Shown: one piece after another, positions 53,783-62,453 of the stretch
How the letters are laid out: each line of letters opens with the position of its first letter
Position numbering within the stretch: position 1 is the first letter of the stretch
Assembly (NCBI GenBank): GCA_958296045.1
Contig: CATQHT010000002.1
Location: forward strand, 372,001 to 436,000
Length of the DNA stretch: 64,000 nt
From: Rhodothermales bacterium
Lineage (GTDB): Bacteria; Bacteroidota; Rhodothermia; Rhodothermales; Bin80
Direction of reading: 5' to 3'
Translations under genes and position numbers: made by a program
The notes under the pieces: model-generated
What the model was told of the DNA's origin: nothing
Seen by the model: only the letters and a program-made list of their open reading frames with translations
Database searches by the model: none

Positions 53783-55423
53783 ATGTCCGCATCCAACACG
53801 TTGAAAACGTTCGCGTCGCACAACCGCTCGGTTAAGGTGAGTTTTGATAAGCCCGATCAGGTGACGTCCGATGCGGACGCCTTTGTTGGTCGTCGCCTGC
53901 TGGACTTGACGGGCTTGATGTCGATGCTGATGGAGGGCTTGAAGGACTCCCGCGACGAGCGCCGTGTCCGGCACTCGCTGCCTGAGCCGCTGCTGCAGGT
54001 GCTGCTGTCGTTCATGCAGGGATGGGATCGTCTGCGCTCAGCGGAAGACTTAAAGAACGACCCCGCCTTCCGCGTGGCCTGCCGTGACCAGCGAGGTGCA
54101 AAGGTGCTAGAGGCCGAACACCGCTTAGCTTCGCAGCCGACGCTGTCACGCACTATTGACCAGCTCAGCGAAGAGCCCAAGCTCCAGCATCTGGCCGACA
54201 CGGTCACCCGGCTGGGAATGGAGACGATATACACCCGCAACGGAGGCAAGCGCGTGCCGGAGCTGGTCATCGACGTGGATAGCTATCCCGTAGAAGTGTA
54301 CGGGAAGCAGGAAGGCAGCGAATATAATGCGCACTATAGGCACAGGATATATTTGCCTATGGTGGCCACATGCGGGCCCACGGGGGATGTGCTGGGAGCG
54401 GAACTGCGTCCTGGCGCTATGAATGACGCAAGAGATAGCCATAAATTCATCCACCGGATTGCGAAAGCAGCGCAAAAGCACATCGCCGAACGGATTATCG
54501 TGCGTGCCGACGCGGGCTTCAACAGCCCCATCACGTACGAGAGCCTCGAAAACGATGGCATCGACTACGTCATGCACCTGAAAAGGAACAAGAAACTGAA
54601 AACGTTGATGGAGGAGACCGTGGCCCAGCACGGCGGATCACCTACGCACTGCATAGAGCTGACCTATAAAGCGGAGTCTTGGAACCAGGCCCGGCGCGTG
54701 GTGATGGTGCCCAAAACGTACTCCAAGGCCGAGCCGGAATACTACTTTCTGCTCACGTCCTTGTCAAAGGAAGAATGCGATGCCCAGAGCATGGCTGACT
54801 TCTACCGGATGCGAGGCAAAGCGGAAGCACACCACGCAGAGATCAAATATGCTTCCTGTCAGCTGTCCTCGGCGGCGCGCCCCAACATGTTCGAGAAAGT
54901 GGTCAAGCAATCACTCGGAGACGAGAGCGACAGCAAGACCCAAGACGAGAGCGACAACAAGATCCAAGACGAGAAGGCTACCAAGACGGTGCGCCCTCAG
55001 AATGCGGTACGCTTGCTACTGAATGTGATGGCCTATCAGCTGATCCACATCGGGCGCCGCCAAATGATCGCCCCCGACTACTTGGCTCCCAGAAACTGGC
55101 CCTTGGGACTACCGACCGCCACAGAACCCCCACCAACAGACGTTGGTCCGCTGCCAGAGCCAAGTAGCAACGGCACCGCCGAAGCAAACACCGAGAAGTA
55201 CGACAAGCAGATGAAGCCTGAGCCCGTACACGCGCCGCTCATGCATGTGCGCAGATTCAGGGAGAACGTGCTCAAGGTAGGGGGACGCCTGACCAGACAT
55301 GCACGGCGGCTGCACTTCTATCTCGCCGAGTCCGCAAAGAAGCTGTGGGAGACCTTCTGGGAAAACACATGGAAGCTGCGCTGGCAGACCCTGTGCTGGC
55401 CGAGTCTGCCTAAACGGTGCTAA
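53783..55423 (+). CDS. IS1380-family transposase
   Basis: 546 residues. It is a DDE transposase of the IS1380 type, with the block ELVIDVDSYPVEVYGKQEGS (first Asp), IIVRADAGFNSPITYESLEN (second Asp with the RADAGF motif) and a third acidic site in DFYRMRGKAEAHHAEIKYAS. A Lys/Asp/Glu-rich insertion (DESDSKTQDESDNKIQDEKA) precedes the last conserved helix (NAVRLLLNVMAYQLIHIGRR). The gene appears full-length. A deleted copy is at 15742-16055 and a 36-bp end remnant at 11771-11806, so this element has been active in the genome. Confidence 0.85.
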   Translation: MSASNTLKTFASHNRSVKVSFDKPDQVTSDADAFVGRRLLDLTGLMSMLMEGLKDSRDERRVRHSLPEPLLQVLLSFMQGWDRLRSAEDLKNDPAFRVACRDQRGAKVLEAEHRLASQPTLSRTIDQLSEEPKLQHLADTVTRLGMETIYTRNGGKRVPELVIDVDSYPVEVYGKQEGSEYNAHYRHRIYLPMVATCGPTGDVLGAELRPGAMNDARDSHKFIHRIAKAAQKHIAERIIVRADAGFNSPITYESLENDGIDYVMHLKRNKKLKTLMEETVAQHGGSPTHCIELTYKAESWNQARRVVMVPKTYSKAEPEYYFLLTSLSKEECDAQSMADFYRMRGKAEAHHAEIKYASCQLSSAARPNMFEKVVKQSLGDESDSKTQDESDNKIQDEKATKTVRPQNAVRLLLNVMAYQLIHIGRRQMIAPDYLAPRNWPLGLPTATEPPPTDVGPLPEPSSNGTAEANTEKYDKQMKPEPVHAPLMHVRRFRENVLKVGGRLTRHARRLHFYLAESAKKLWETFWENTWKLRWQTLCWPSLPKRC

Positions 55424-55670
55424 GAGGCCACCACCCGGCTTCCTGACCACGTTAACGCACCTCCCCAAGGGCGACCAACCAGAGCCCAGCGCCAAGCTAC
55501 GCCCGCACGACATTAATTCGCCCCGCTGAGCGGCAAAAGGACACCCTGAGCGCGCCGCAATCCCGCGAAATCGCTCTCTCGCTCCACGACTAGGCCCCAT
55601 CAACAGGTCATACCCCTGCCTCCCAGGCATTACCCCTCCACGGCCGCCCACGAATTCCAACTAGTGAATA
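55424..55670 (+). mobile_element. Right end of the IS1380-family element
   Basis: About 245 bp after the transposase stop. The last 80 bp (ACAGGTCATACCCCTGCCTC ... CCGCCCACGAATTCCAACTA then GTGAATA) recur at 15742-15830 (inverted orientation, same relative order) and the final 36 bp at 11771-11806, which defines the element's right end at about 55670. Confidence 0.65.
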
Positions 55671-55897
55671 GTATGGGTTGAAGCGTATCCGTCCGAAAAT
55701 CCGTTTATTTCAGCTGATTAGTGCCGCGCGGAGGCGAGTTTGTGTCGATGTTTGTCGGCAGGCTGCATATTCCACGGAAAAAAACCACTCGTTCCACGGT
55801 ATGGCGACCACCGATTCCACGGTTAATCGACCACCTGATTCGGCGTGCTGAGTCCGCGCTGGATAGCGCTGCATCGTGACTGTTCTGGGTACCATTT

Positions 55898-56677
55898 TCA
55901 CGGCTGTCTGGCGTCAGTTACGCTTGTCTTCTCTGGAAGGTTCTGCCATTTTGGCAGACGCTGTCTCATGGACTCTCCCTTCAGCGCGATGTGGTGTGCA
56001 TTGTGAATGAGGCGATCCAGGATAGCATCAGCGAGTGTTGGGTCTTCCATGCCTTCGTGCCACACACTCACAGGCATCTGGCTGGTAACGACGATGGATC
56101 CCTTCTGATACCGATCATCGATGAGCTCAAGCAGATCCCGCTGGTGCAGCGCACTGATTCGTGACAACCCCCAGTCATCGAGAACCAGTAGGTGGAAGCG
56201 CGTCAACTGCTTCAGCAGTTTCAGGAAGCGTCCGTCCCCGTGCGCGAGTTGCAGATCTTCCAGAAGACGATGCAGTCGGTGGTAGCGTACGGTGAACCCC
56301 TCCATGCAGGCTTTATGCGCCAGCGCGCACGCCACGAAGCTCTTACCGACACCGGTGGGTCCGGTAATGATCACATTGTGATGTTTGCCCACCCAGTCGC
56401 AGGTGGAAAGCGAGGCCATCAGGCGCCGATCCAGATTGCGACCGCGACGATAGTCCAGATCGGCCATGGAGGCCTCTTGGCGTAACCGGGCGCGGCGTAG
56501 GCGCGACCGCAGGCGATTGTTGTATCGCACGATCTCCTCGTGGTCAACCAATAGGCCCAGGCGGTCCATGAACGGGAGCTGTTCCATTTCCGGTTGGGTA
56601 AGCTGATCACGCAGCGCGCGCGCCATGCCATGCAGACGCATCTGCTCGAGCTTGTCAAGGGTAGGGTGTAGGAGCAT
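55898..56677 (-). CDS. istB: IS21 helper ATPase IstB
   Basis: 259 residues. An AAA+ ATPase related to DnaC. Walker A is GPTGVGKSFVACALAHKAC, Walker B is FHLLVLDDWGLSRISALHQ, and sensor I is GSIVVTSQMPVSVWHEGM. The C-terminal block [20 protein letters not shown] is conserved. IstB stimulates insertion by IstA. The frame is intact; the degraded copy at 25506-25885 aligns with its C-terminal half. Confidence 0.92.
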   Translation of the reverse strand: MLLHPTLDKLEQMRLHGMARALRDQLTQPEMEQLPFMDRLGLLVDHEEIVRYNNRLRSRLRRARLRQEASMADLDYRRGRNLDRRLMASLSTCDWVGKHHNVIITGPTGVGKSFVACALAHKACMEGFTVRYHRLHRLLEDLQLAHGDGRFLKLLKQLTRFHLLVLDDWGLSRISALHQRDLLELIDDRYQKGSIVVTSQMPVSVWHEGMEDPTLADAILDRLIHNAHHIALKGESMRQRLPKWQNLPEKTSVTDARQP

Positions 56678-58239
56678 CAGGCCTTCGAGGTTTGGTGAGG
56701 AGAATCCGATTTGGTGTCGTAATAGCTTGGGCCCCGGATGTTGTCATGGTCTATGGGAGGCGGAGACTCCGAGTCCAGCGGATGCTTGTCGAGTCCATTC
56801 TTCAGGATGGACGCGATGCTCCTGTACGAGCGGGTGCCGATAGCGATTGCCCGCGTACACGCGTTTTCCATGCGGCTCTTACCGTAGATGCGAGCCAAGC
56901 GGAGCAGGCCCATGAGCGTGCGGTAACGAATCAGCGGGTGCCGCTCAGCATTGATGATCTGCCGCACGATATTGTGTGTGTCCGGCCCGATGCGTTCGGC
57001 CTCGGTTACGAAGCGGCTCATATCGTTCATTTGGCGTTGGGCGTCCGGCATGTGTTCATCCTTGGTGGTGACCCCTTTCTGGTGGCTACGCGGGTGCGTC
57101 GCCACCCGTTTGTCGTCAAAAAATACCTCAAGGGTGGTATCTGTAAGGCGAACCTGTACCGAACACCCTACATATCGATAAGGAACGCTATAACGGTGCC
57201 AGCACACCTCGATGTGCGCATCTCTGTGCACCTTGGCTTTGCGCCACTCCGCGTGCTCGTACGGCTCCGCCGGCAAGGGCTTCATCGCTGATCGCTCCCA
57301 CGTGTCAAACCAGCTCTTACGACTGCCTTCCAGCTTCTGAAAAGGCCGCTCGTTAAGCTCCTTCAGATGAACACGAATGTGCCGGTTCACGTGCGCTAGA
57401 CCGATGAAACGCTTATCGCTTAACGGAGCCAGAATGCGCCTCTCTGCATGCAACACGGCTTGCTCGACCTTGGCCTTGTCCCTGGGCTTCCCGGGACGCG
57501 TAGGCACAACCACGGTCTTGTAGTGCATCGCAAGGTCCTGATACGACGGATTGATCTCCGGATCGTATCGGTGGGCCTTGCGCACGCCACTCTTCAAATT
57601 GTCACAGACCACATAGGAAGGCACCGCCCCGAAATACTCGAACATGCGACGATGCGAGCCCAGCCAGTCCCCAAGACGCTGCGTCCACGTCGCCTCAACG
57701 TAGAGATAATTGGAGAATCCCAGCACACCAACAAAGATCTCCACCCGACGCCGCTTACGCGTAAGCTGGTCTATCGCCTCCAGGCGCATGCCTGCATAGT
57801 CCACGAAGGCCGAATGACCCGCAGGATGATCCATCGGAACCGTCACCTGGCCGAATTCCTTCTTCCAGGCAGAGTAAAGAGCGCAGAACTTGCTGTAGCC
57901 GTAACCATCGCTGTGGTCCCGCCTGTACCGCTCCCACATCAGGCGCCGCGTGAACCCCTTGACCTGCATCTTACGCTCCACCTCGGACCAGTCCGGCAAC
58001 GGACGCGTCTCCTTGGCAACCTCCGGCGGACCATAAAGCAATGCCTTCAACTTGGCCTCCGGCATACCCTCGGGCAAAGGCCAATGCACACCCGCTGCCT
58101 TAGCACGACGCAAGTAACCAAGTACCGTGCTGTGCGATATTCCCAGCGCACGACCGATACCACGTACGCTCAAATCAGACTCCGCAGACAACCGCAGAAC
58201 GTCCCACAAAACACGCATAACAACCCTCTTGCTTGGCAT
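56677..58239 (-). CDS. istA: IS21 transposase IstA
   Basis: The track ORF runs from 58485 through the terminal repeats; the start at ATG 58239 (MPSKRVVMRVLWDVLRLSAE) gives 520 residues and a normal IstA. A helix-turn-helix (SVRGIGRALGISHSTVLGYL) is followed by the rve/DDE core with GHSAFVDYAGMRLEAIDQLT (first Asp), VVCDNLKSGVRKAHRYDPEI (second Asp) and a third acidic residue in KPRDKAKVEQAVLHAERRIL. The C-terminal Mu-type beta-barrel region is intact. It overlaps istB by 1 bp. Confidence 0.92.
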   Translation of the reverse strand: MPSKRVVMRVLWDVLRLSAESDLSVRGIGRALGISHSTVLGYLRRAKAAGVHWPLPEGMPEAKLKALLYGPPEVAKETRPLPDWSEVERKMQVKGFTRRLMWERYRRDHSDGYGYSKFCALYSAWKKEFGQVTVPMDHPAGHSAFVDYAGMRLEAIDQLTRKRRRVEIFVGVLGFSNYLYVEATWTQRLGDWLGSHRRMFEYFGAVPSYVVCDNLKSGVRKAHRYDPEINPSYQDLAMHYKTVVVPTRPGKPRDKAKVEQAVLHAERRILAPLSDKRFIGLAHVNRHIRVHLKELNERPFQKLEGSRKSWFDTWERSAMKPLPAEPYEHAEWRKAKVHRDAHIEVCWHRYSVPYRYVGCSVQVRLTDTTLEVFFDDKRVATHPRSHQKGVTTKDEHMPDAQRQMNDMSRFVTEAERIGPDTHNIVRQIINAERHPLIRYRTLMGLLRLARIYGKSRMENACTRAIAIGTRSYRSIASILKNGLDKHPLDSESPPPIDHDNIRGPSYYDTKSDSPHQTSKA

Positions 58240-58414
58240 AAGTACCCCTCTTTTGGTAAGTAAAGAGGGTACGATACCACCTGCGCTTGACCTGCCGCCA
58301 TCACCCGCGACAGGCAACAATAACCCGTTTCTAACTCCGCCAGACTGCCAATTTGGCAGGCCCGTTAACCGACCTCCTACACCCCGCCGCCACCGGTCGG
58401 CGCGCGCCAGCTCA

Positions 58415-58500
58415 GGTGGTCGATTTGCCGTGGAACCACTGGTCGATTTGCCGTGGAATCGGTGGTCGATTTCCCGTGGAACCACTGGTCGATTTGAAGC
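58415..58500. repeat. Multiple terminal repeats of the IS21 element (istA side)
   Basis: Four to five related copies of (T/C)GGTCGATTTGCCGTGGA lie between 58415 and 58500, with the variants ACCACTGGTCGATTTG and GTGGTCGATTTCCCGTGG. They are the IstA binding sites at the transposon end. The istA ORF of the track reads through them, which explains its false upstream extension. Confidence 0.75.
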
Positions 58501-58710
58501 GGAATACGCAGGCAGGCTGAGCGCTACAGGGTCGTAGGGACGCTGGGCGCAGCCGGTTGGCAGCTTACCTTGCTGGCGTGACTGTGTTACGGCAGCTGCC
58601 CAAGCGACCTGATGGGTGCTCCAGGGGAGCTAGTGGTGGGTGCACGCAGGGCGCTCGCGTGACGGTGCACTGCTGTGCAGGTCTTGCGTTCAAAAGCGGC
58701 ACAGAGGGGC
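58501..58710. other. Short spacer between IS21 end and IS66 remnant
   Basis: No gene. It probably contains the IS66 right end downstream of tnpC; no clear inverted repeat could be defined. Confidence 0.35.
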
Positions 58711-59575
58711 TTATGCGCTGGCGCGCACGGGTGGGAGCGGCATCTGTGAGGTGGGGGCGCTTTCACGTTTGGTCCACCGATGTGGCAGCAATTCGCCGAT
58801 GGCGGTGGTGTGCGTCGGCATGCGCTTTAGCACATCTTCTAGCCAGGCTTGTGGATCAATGCCATGCAGTTCGCAGGTGCCCAGCAGCGAGTAGATGATA
58901 GCAGCGCGTTGGGCTGCTTTGTGTGACCCGGCATGCAGGTAGTTCTTGCGCCCCAGCGCTAAGGGTCGGATGCTGTTCTCGACGAGATTGTTATCAATTT
59001 CGATCCGGCCGAAGCTTACGTACCGGAACAGCTTGTCCCACCGGTTCAGGGTATAGTTGACGGCTTTGCCCCAAGCGCTTGCTGGCGTGCCAGGGTGCTG
59101 TTGAAGCCATGCCTTGAGTCCTTCCAGGATGGGGACCGCCTCTTTTTGACGCGCTTGGTAGCGCTCGGTCAGCGTGCAGTTCGCCTCGCGCAGCCTGCGC
59201 TCTATCTTGTACAGCTGCTGGATCGTCGTCAGGGCATGCTCGGCCCGTTCCGGATCGCTCTGTTGTGCTTGGACGAACTTACGTCGGGCATGGGCCCAAC
59301 ACCCGTGCAAGATGATATCTGGATTGTGACCAAGTACATTGTAGGCGGCGTAGCCATCGCTCTGAACATGCCCTTTGAAGTCCCGGAAAGTGTGGAGCAG
59401 CCCTTTCTGGTCGCGGCCTTTACGATACTCCATCCACACGAATCGGCGCTCCGGTGACCGGTACACCCAGTAATACCCACGGTGGTGCTTGCCGATCTTG
59501 CTGCGATCCTGCACCGGCATGGTCGTCTCGTCCACGCAGAGGTATCCGCTCTTGAGGGACTCTTTTATGAGCCTT
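58711..59575 (-). pseudogene. IS66 transposase TnpC, C-terminal two-thirds, inserted in a host gene
   Basis: The frame from about 59575 encodes LIKESLKSGYLCVDETTMPV, the DDE first Asp (GYLCVDETT), then RGYYWVYRSPERRFVWMEYR, CWAHARRKFVQAQQSDPERA, a TnpC helical region and the end NTRYSLNRW-like WDKLFRYVSFGRIEIDNNLV with IRPLALGRKNYLHAGSHKAA. TnpA, TnpB and the TnpC N-terminus are absent on the upstream side, and the sequence joins directly to a different gene at about 59578. A defective element, so transposition in trans only. Confidence 0.75.
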
Positions 59576-59577
59576 GG

Positions 59578-59779
59578 ATTGCACTTCGAGGAGCGCCGCG
59601 GTGGGGAGTGAGTGCCCTACAAGCATTGAATTGTCCAAGACAAGCGCCGCGTCAGTGACCGGTGGCGCCGGACTGTTGTCGCCCGCAAACCAGAGCCGCA
59701 GGCCACTGAGCGCAACCAGAGCTGCCAGAAATGACAGGCCAAACCACATGGTGTACTGCAAACGACTAGTCATCCGCAT
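59578..59779 (-). pseudogene. Membrane-anchored protein truncated by IS66
   Basis: An ATG at 59779 overlaps the end of the propeller gene (ATGA-like coupling) and encodes MRMTSRLQYTMWFGLSFLAA, a transmembrane anchor (LSFLAALVALSGLRLWFAGD) and an extracellular start (APPVTDAALVLDNSMLVGHS, LPTAALLEVQ). The sequence then runs into IS66 tnpC. The start resembles membrane-anchored TlpA-type redoxins that in Bacteroidota accompany six-bladed propellers, but the catalytic part is missing, so the identity stays open. The gene has been destroyed by the insertion. Confidence 0.6.
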
Positions 59780-60845
59780 CCTGAGGTAAAATAAAGCGGT
59801 ACCGGAGGATCAAGGGGTTGCCTACATCACCATCAGCCAATGGCTCATGGTCTCCTTGGCTATAGATGTAACCATAGCCTGCGGCTAGAGGCTGGTCAGG
59901 AGTGATCGTACTGCGAGGGGGAAAGCGACCGACGTTACTGGCAACGCTGATTCCATAGTGGTACCCAGCGCCTTCTACCCCCTCCAGCTGCCACTGATCG
60001 GCTAGATTTCTATACAGTACCATACGAGTCTGACTGGTGAGCGCAATGACTGCGTCTGTCGTGAGGTACTTGTCCTTTTCCGCTCTCATCTCCTCTCTAG
60101 ACATATTTCGCTGTATATCCTGGGGCCGCGGCGAATAAAACTCTGGACGCTGTTGTGTTGACTGCGCATCGACTCGCACAGGTATCGCGTCCATGCTCTC
60201 CAGGTACGTGAAGTACGGTCCATCACCAAAACAGTCAATGCTACGGTCCCACTTCCCGCTAAAGGGGAAGTTAAGCCTGGGGAATTTAGGCCATTCCACA
60301 GGGATGTCCCGCAGGCTCTGGAGTTCAAGCGAATACACCGCTACGCTATTATGACTCGATGACGTGATATAAGGGTCAGGCCAGACAAGAAAGAAGAGGG
60401 AATCGCCGCTCGCACAAAATCCCTTAGTGCGGTGGAGCATTCGCCGGGTGGCGCTAATACAGCGGCCATCTGCGGTGAGAACCACCACCCTGTCCCCAAG
60501 GTCCTTCGTGACTACGTGACCCCTACCCGCGAAACGCGCACTATAAGGAGTAAGGTCCTCGTCATCAGGCAAACACTTCTGCGGCGCGTAGGTCCTGATA
60601 TGCTCCCCTGACGACGCAAACAGGTTAACGCCACCCCCTATGAAATCAGTCACCAAGAAGTCTCCCTCCTGATTGACATCCAAGAACATGATCGCACCTA
60701 TGATGATGGATGAATCCAAACGGACGGTGTCCGCAGGAGCAAACAGCTCATCAAATGGCACTACCGGTGCGTCTAGGATCTGACTCTCCTGGGGAGCAGC
60801 AGTACATCCAACCGAAAGCACAGCCACCAACAGCCACAGCCTCAT
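59766..60845 (-). CDS. Six-bladed beta-propeller lipoprotein
   Basis: Start at M12 of the track ORF (ATG 60845, MRLWLLVAVLSVGCTAAPQE), 359 residues, with lipobox LSVGC. The mature protein shows six-bladed-propeller repeats with blade motifs such as IIGAIMFLDVNQEGDFLVTD, GGGVNLFASSGEHIRTYAPQ and KDLGDRVVVLTADGRCISAT. In Bacteroidota, lipoproteins of the BF3164/NHL-like group sit beside small Cys-rich secreted peptides and TlpA-like proteins, as here: the peptide gene ends at 60866, 21 bp upstream, and the truncated membrane protein follows. The role is probably binding or handling of the peptide (inference). Confidence 0.75.
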   Translation of the reverse strand: MRLWLLVAVLSVGCTAAPQESQILDAPVVPFDELFAPADTVRLDSSIIIGAIMFLDVNQEGDFLVTDFIGGGVNLFASSGEHIRTYAPQKCLPDDEDLTPYSARFAGRGHVVTKDLGDRVVVLTADGRCISATRRMLHRTKGFCASGDSLFFLVWPDPYITSSSHNSVAVYSLELQSLRDIPVEWPKFPRLNFPFSGKWDRSIDCFGDGPYFTYLESMDAIPVRVDAQSTQQRPEFYSPRPQDIQRNMSREEMRAEKDKYLTTDAVIALTSQTRMVLYRNLADQWQLEGVEGAGYHYGISVASNVGRFPPRSTITPDQPLAAGYGYIYSQGDHEPLADGDVGNPLILRYRFILPQDADD

Positions 60846-60865
60846 AACCACGACATGCTGGTCAG

Positions 60866-61171
60866 TCATGGGCCGCAATACAGGCAGGACACGTATTCGT
60901 TCGCTCCAGGGTCACAGCACTTCTCGCCAGCCAGCACATGGAATGTAGTGCATGGGCCAAGACAACCCACGACATAGCAGTCTTCACCACACGCATCAAA
61001 AGGCAACCTATGCCAAAGTAATTGCGGCACCGTACTGGCCTGAATGTTCTCAGGATGTGGCACGATAAATGCGGACACAAGGACAACACAGACTAGGCCC
61101 CCGAGCGCGCACAGGATGCGGGCTTACGCAGCAGAGATAGCCCGGCGCGGAAGGTTAACAAAGGTTTTCAT
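60866..61171 (-). pseudogene. Cys-rich secreted peptide gene with nonsense codon in leader
   Basis: In one frame: MKTFVNLPRRAISAA, TAA, then ARILCALGGLVCVVLVSAFI, VPHPENIQASTVPQLLWHRL and a mature part with eight Cys (CGEDCYVVGCLGPC ... KCCDPGANEYVSCLYCGP). Without the TAA this is a perfect signal peptide plus Cys-rich peptide of the NVEALA-like kind (PENIQA at the boundary where NVEALA is found), which in Bacteroidota sits beside six-bladed-propeller genes. The TAA at 61126 interrupts the leader; no ATG/GTG/TTG lies between it and the hydrophobic core, so expression needs readthrough or an unusual start. The propeller gene follows immediately. Confidence 0.6.
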
Positions 61172-61410
61172 GGCATCAAGTCCCGGCGGGACTGATTGGT
61201 CATAGGTTGCCGCGGCTGGCGCGTCCGGCAACGCGACGCTGTGCGGCAACAGGCACTTCGACGAAGCCCCCCACCGCCGAACATGCACTACACGGTACAA
61301 CATGAAGATATGCATTCTGCGAACAAGAATCCTGTGCCTCGGTGCCTCGCCAGCGATTCTAAATTTGGAGCTTTCGGTGGAGACCCGAGAGGTCCAAAGC
61401 GGTGGGCGCG

Positions 61411-61662
61411 CTAGTTTTCCAGAAAGAGGTCCTGCTCACGCTCGGCGCTTGCGCCCGTCACGTTGTCCGTGACCGCCACATGCAGCGTATAAAGACCCGG
61501 CTCCTGGCGTGAAGCATCCAGGATCTGGTAGAGATTCTCACGAGTCTCGGTGCCGGATCCGTCGTAAGACACCGACACGCCCTAGCGCCGACCGCCAAGC
61601 AAGCGACCCAACGTGCGGGAAAGGCCACGGCGCATGTCTTTGGGAGTAAGCGTGTGTTCAGC
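61411..61662 (-). pseudogene. C-terminal remnant of a GWxTD-type or similar surface protein
   Basis: The minus frame reads TLTPKDMRRGLSRTLGRLLG, GGRR, TAG, then GVSVSYDGSGTETRENLYQI, LDASRQEPGLYTLHVAVTDN and VTGASAEREQDLFLEN and stops at 61411. The last block (PGLYTLHVAVTDNVTG) is the final beta domain found in GWxTD-containing exported proteins of Rhodothermota. Upstream the frame merges into non-coding DNA and IS21 sequence, so only the end of the gene survives, with an internal TAG. Confidence 0.5.
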
Positions 61663-61743
61663 GACAATTAGAATTGCGGGGGAAGGAATCGGTGAGATGC
61701 GTATCTACGGGCAGGATTGTTCACCTGTCAACACGCATTCATT

Positions 61744-62450
61744 ATGGTTACCGATCAGCAAGTCAAGCTCCTGTTCAAGCTCGTTAACGGGAAAAAGAGG
61801 GCACGATCAACGGCTGCGGCGAAGGCTGGTATGTCTGAGAACACCGCACGCAAGTACCTGCGTGCGGGCAAACTGCCGAGTGAGATGAAGACCGAGCGAA
61901 CGTATCGCACGCGTCCAGACGCGTTTGCGGATGTATGGGGCGAAGTACTGCCCTATTTGGAGGAGAACCCCGGGCTGGAGGTCAAGGCTGTGTTCGAGGA
62001 CTTACAGCGCCGCCACCCTGGCCGGTTCCATTCGGGTCAGCTGCGCACATTACAGCGGCGTGTGAAGCGGTGGCGAGCCGAAGCGGGTCCTGGGAAGGAG
62101 GTCTTCTTTGACCAGGCATACGAACCTGGTGAGCGGGCGCAGTCGGACTTCACCTGCATGAACAAGCTGGGCGTGACCATCCAAGGCCAGCCGTTTAAGC
62201 ATATGCTGTTCCACTTCGTTTTGGCCTACTCCAACTGGGAGGCGGGTACGATCGGCAAGTCTGAGAGCTTTGAGGCGCTAAGTGAGGGCTGCAGAACGCG
62301 CTCACGCAGTTGGGTGGTGTGCCCCAGCTGCACCAGACCGACTCGATGAGCTGTGCGGTACGCAATCTGAAGCGTACCGAGAAGGAGGGAGCCCCCTTTA
62401 CCGATCGATATGGTGCTCTGATGCGGCACTACGGGATGGATGGCAACTTG
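61744..62450 (+). pseudogene. Second-type IS21 transposase IstA, N-terminal half, frameshifted
   Basis: ATG 61744 starts MVTDQQVKLLFKLVNGKKRA, the typical IstA of the larger IS21 subgroup, followed by the HTH (AAAKAGMSENTARKYLRAGK) and the rve domain (PGERAQSDFTCMNKLGVTIQ with the first Asp, FKHMLFHFVLAYSNWEAGTI). At about 62290 one base is missing: SFEALSEG jumps frame and continues LQNALTQLGGVPQLHQTDSM (second Asp region) and RYGALMRHYGMDG in the next frame. It then ends, replaced by IS110 sequence. It is not related closely to the istA at 56677. Confidence 0.7.
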
Positions 62451-62453
62451 TTC

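Larger units (their letters stand above)
55769..58500 (-). mobile_element. Intact IS21-family insertion sequence
   Basis: A complete element with istA and istB in the usual order, overlapping by one base. Multiple terminal repeats of about 20 bp lie at both ends: 58415-58500 (TGGTCGATTTGCCGTGGAAC and related copies) and 55769-55835 (GTTCCACGGTATGGCGACCA, GATTCCACGGTTAATCGACC). Together they form the long imperfect inverted ends typical of IS21. Confidence 0.85.

Noticed and set aside
53265-53804. 179-residue plus ORF before the IS1380 transposase
   Set aside because: Arg/His/Gly-rich with no family motif and covering palindromes; overlaps the transposase start out of frame.
55109-55660. 183-residue minus ORF in the IS1380 3' flank
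   Set aside because: Runs antisense through the transposase end and the terminal repeat; explained by the IS.
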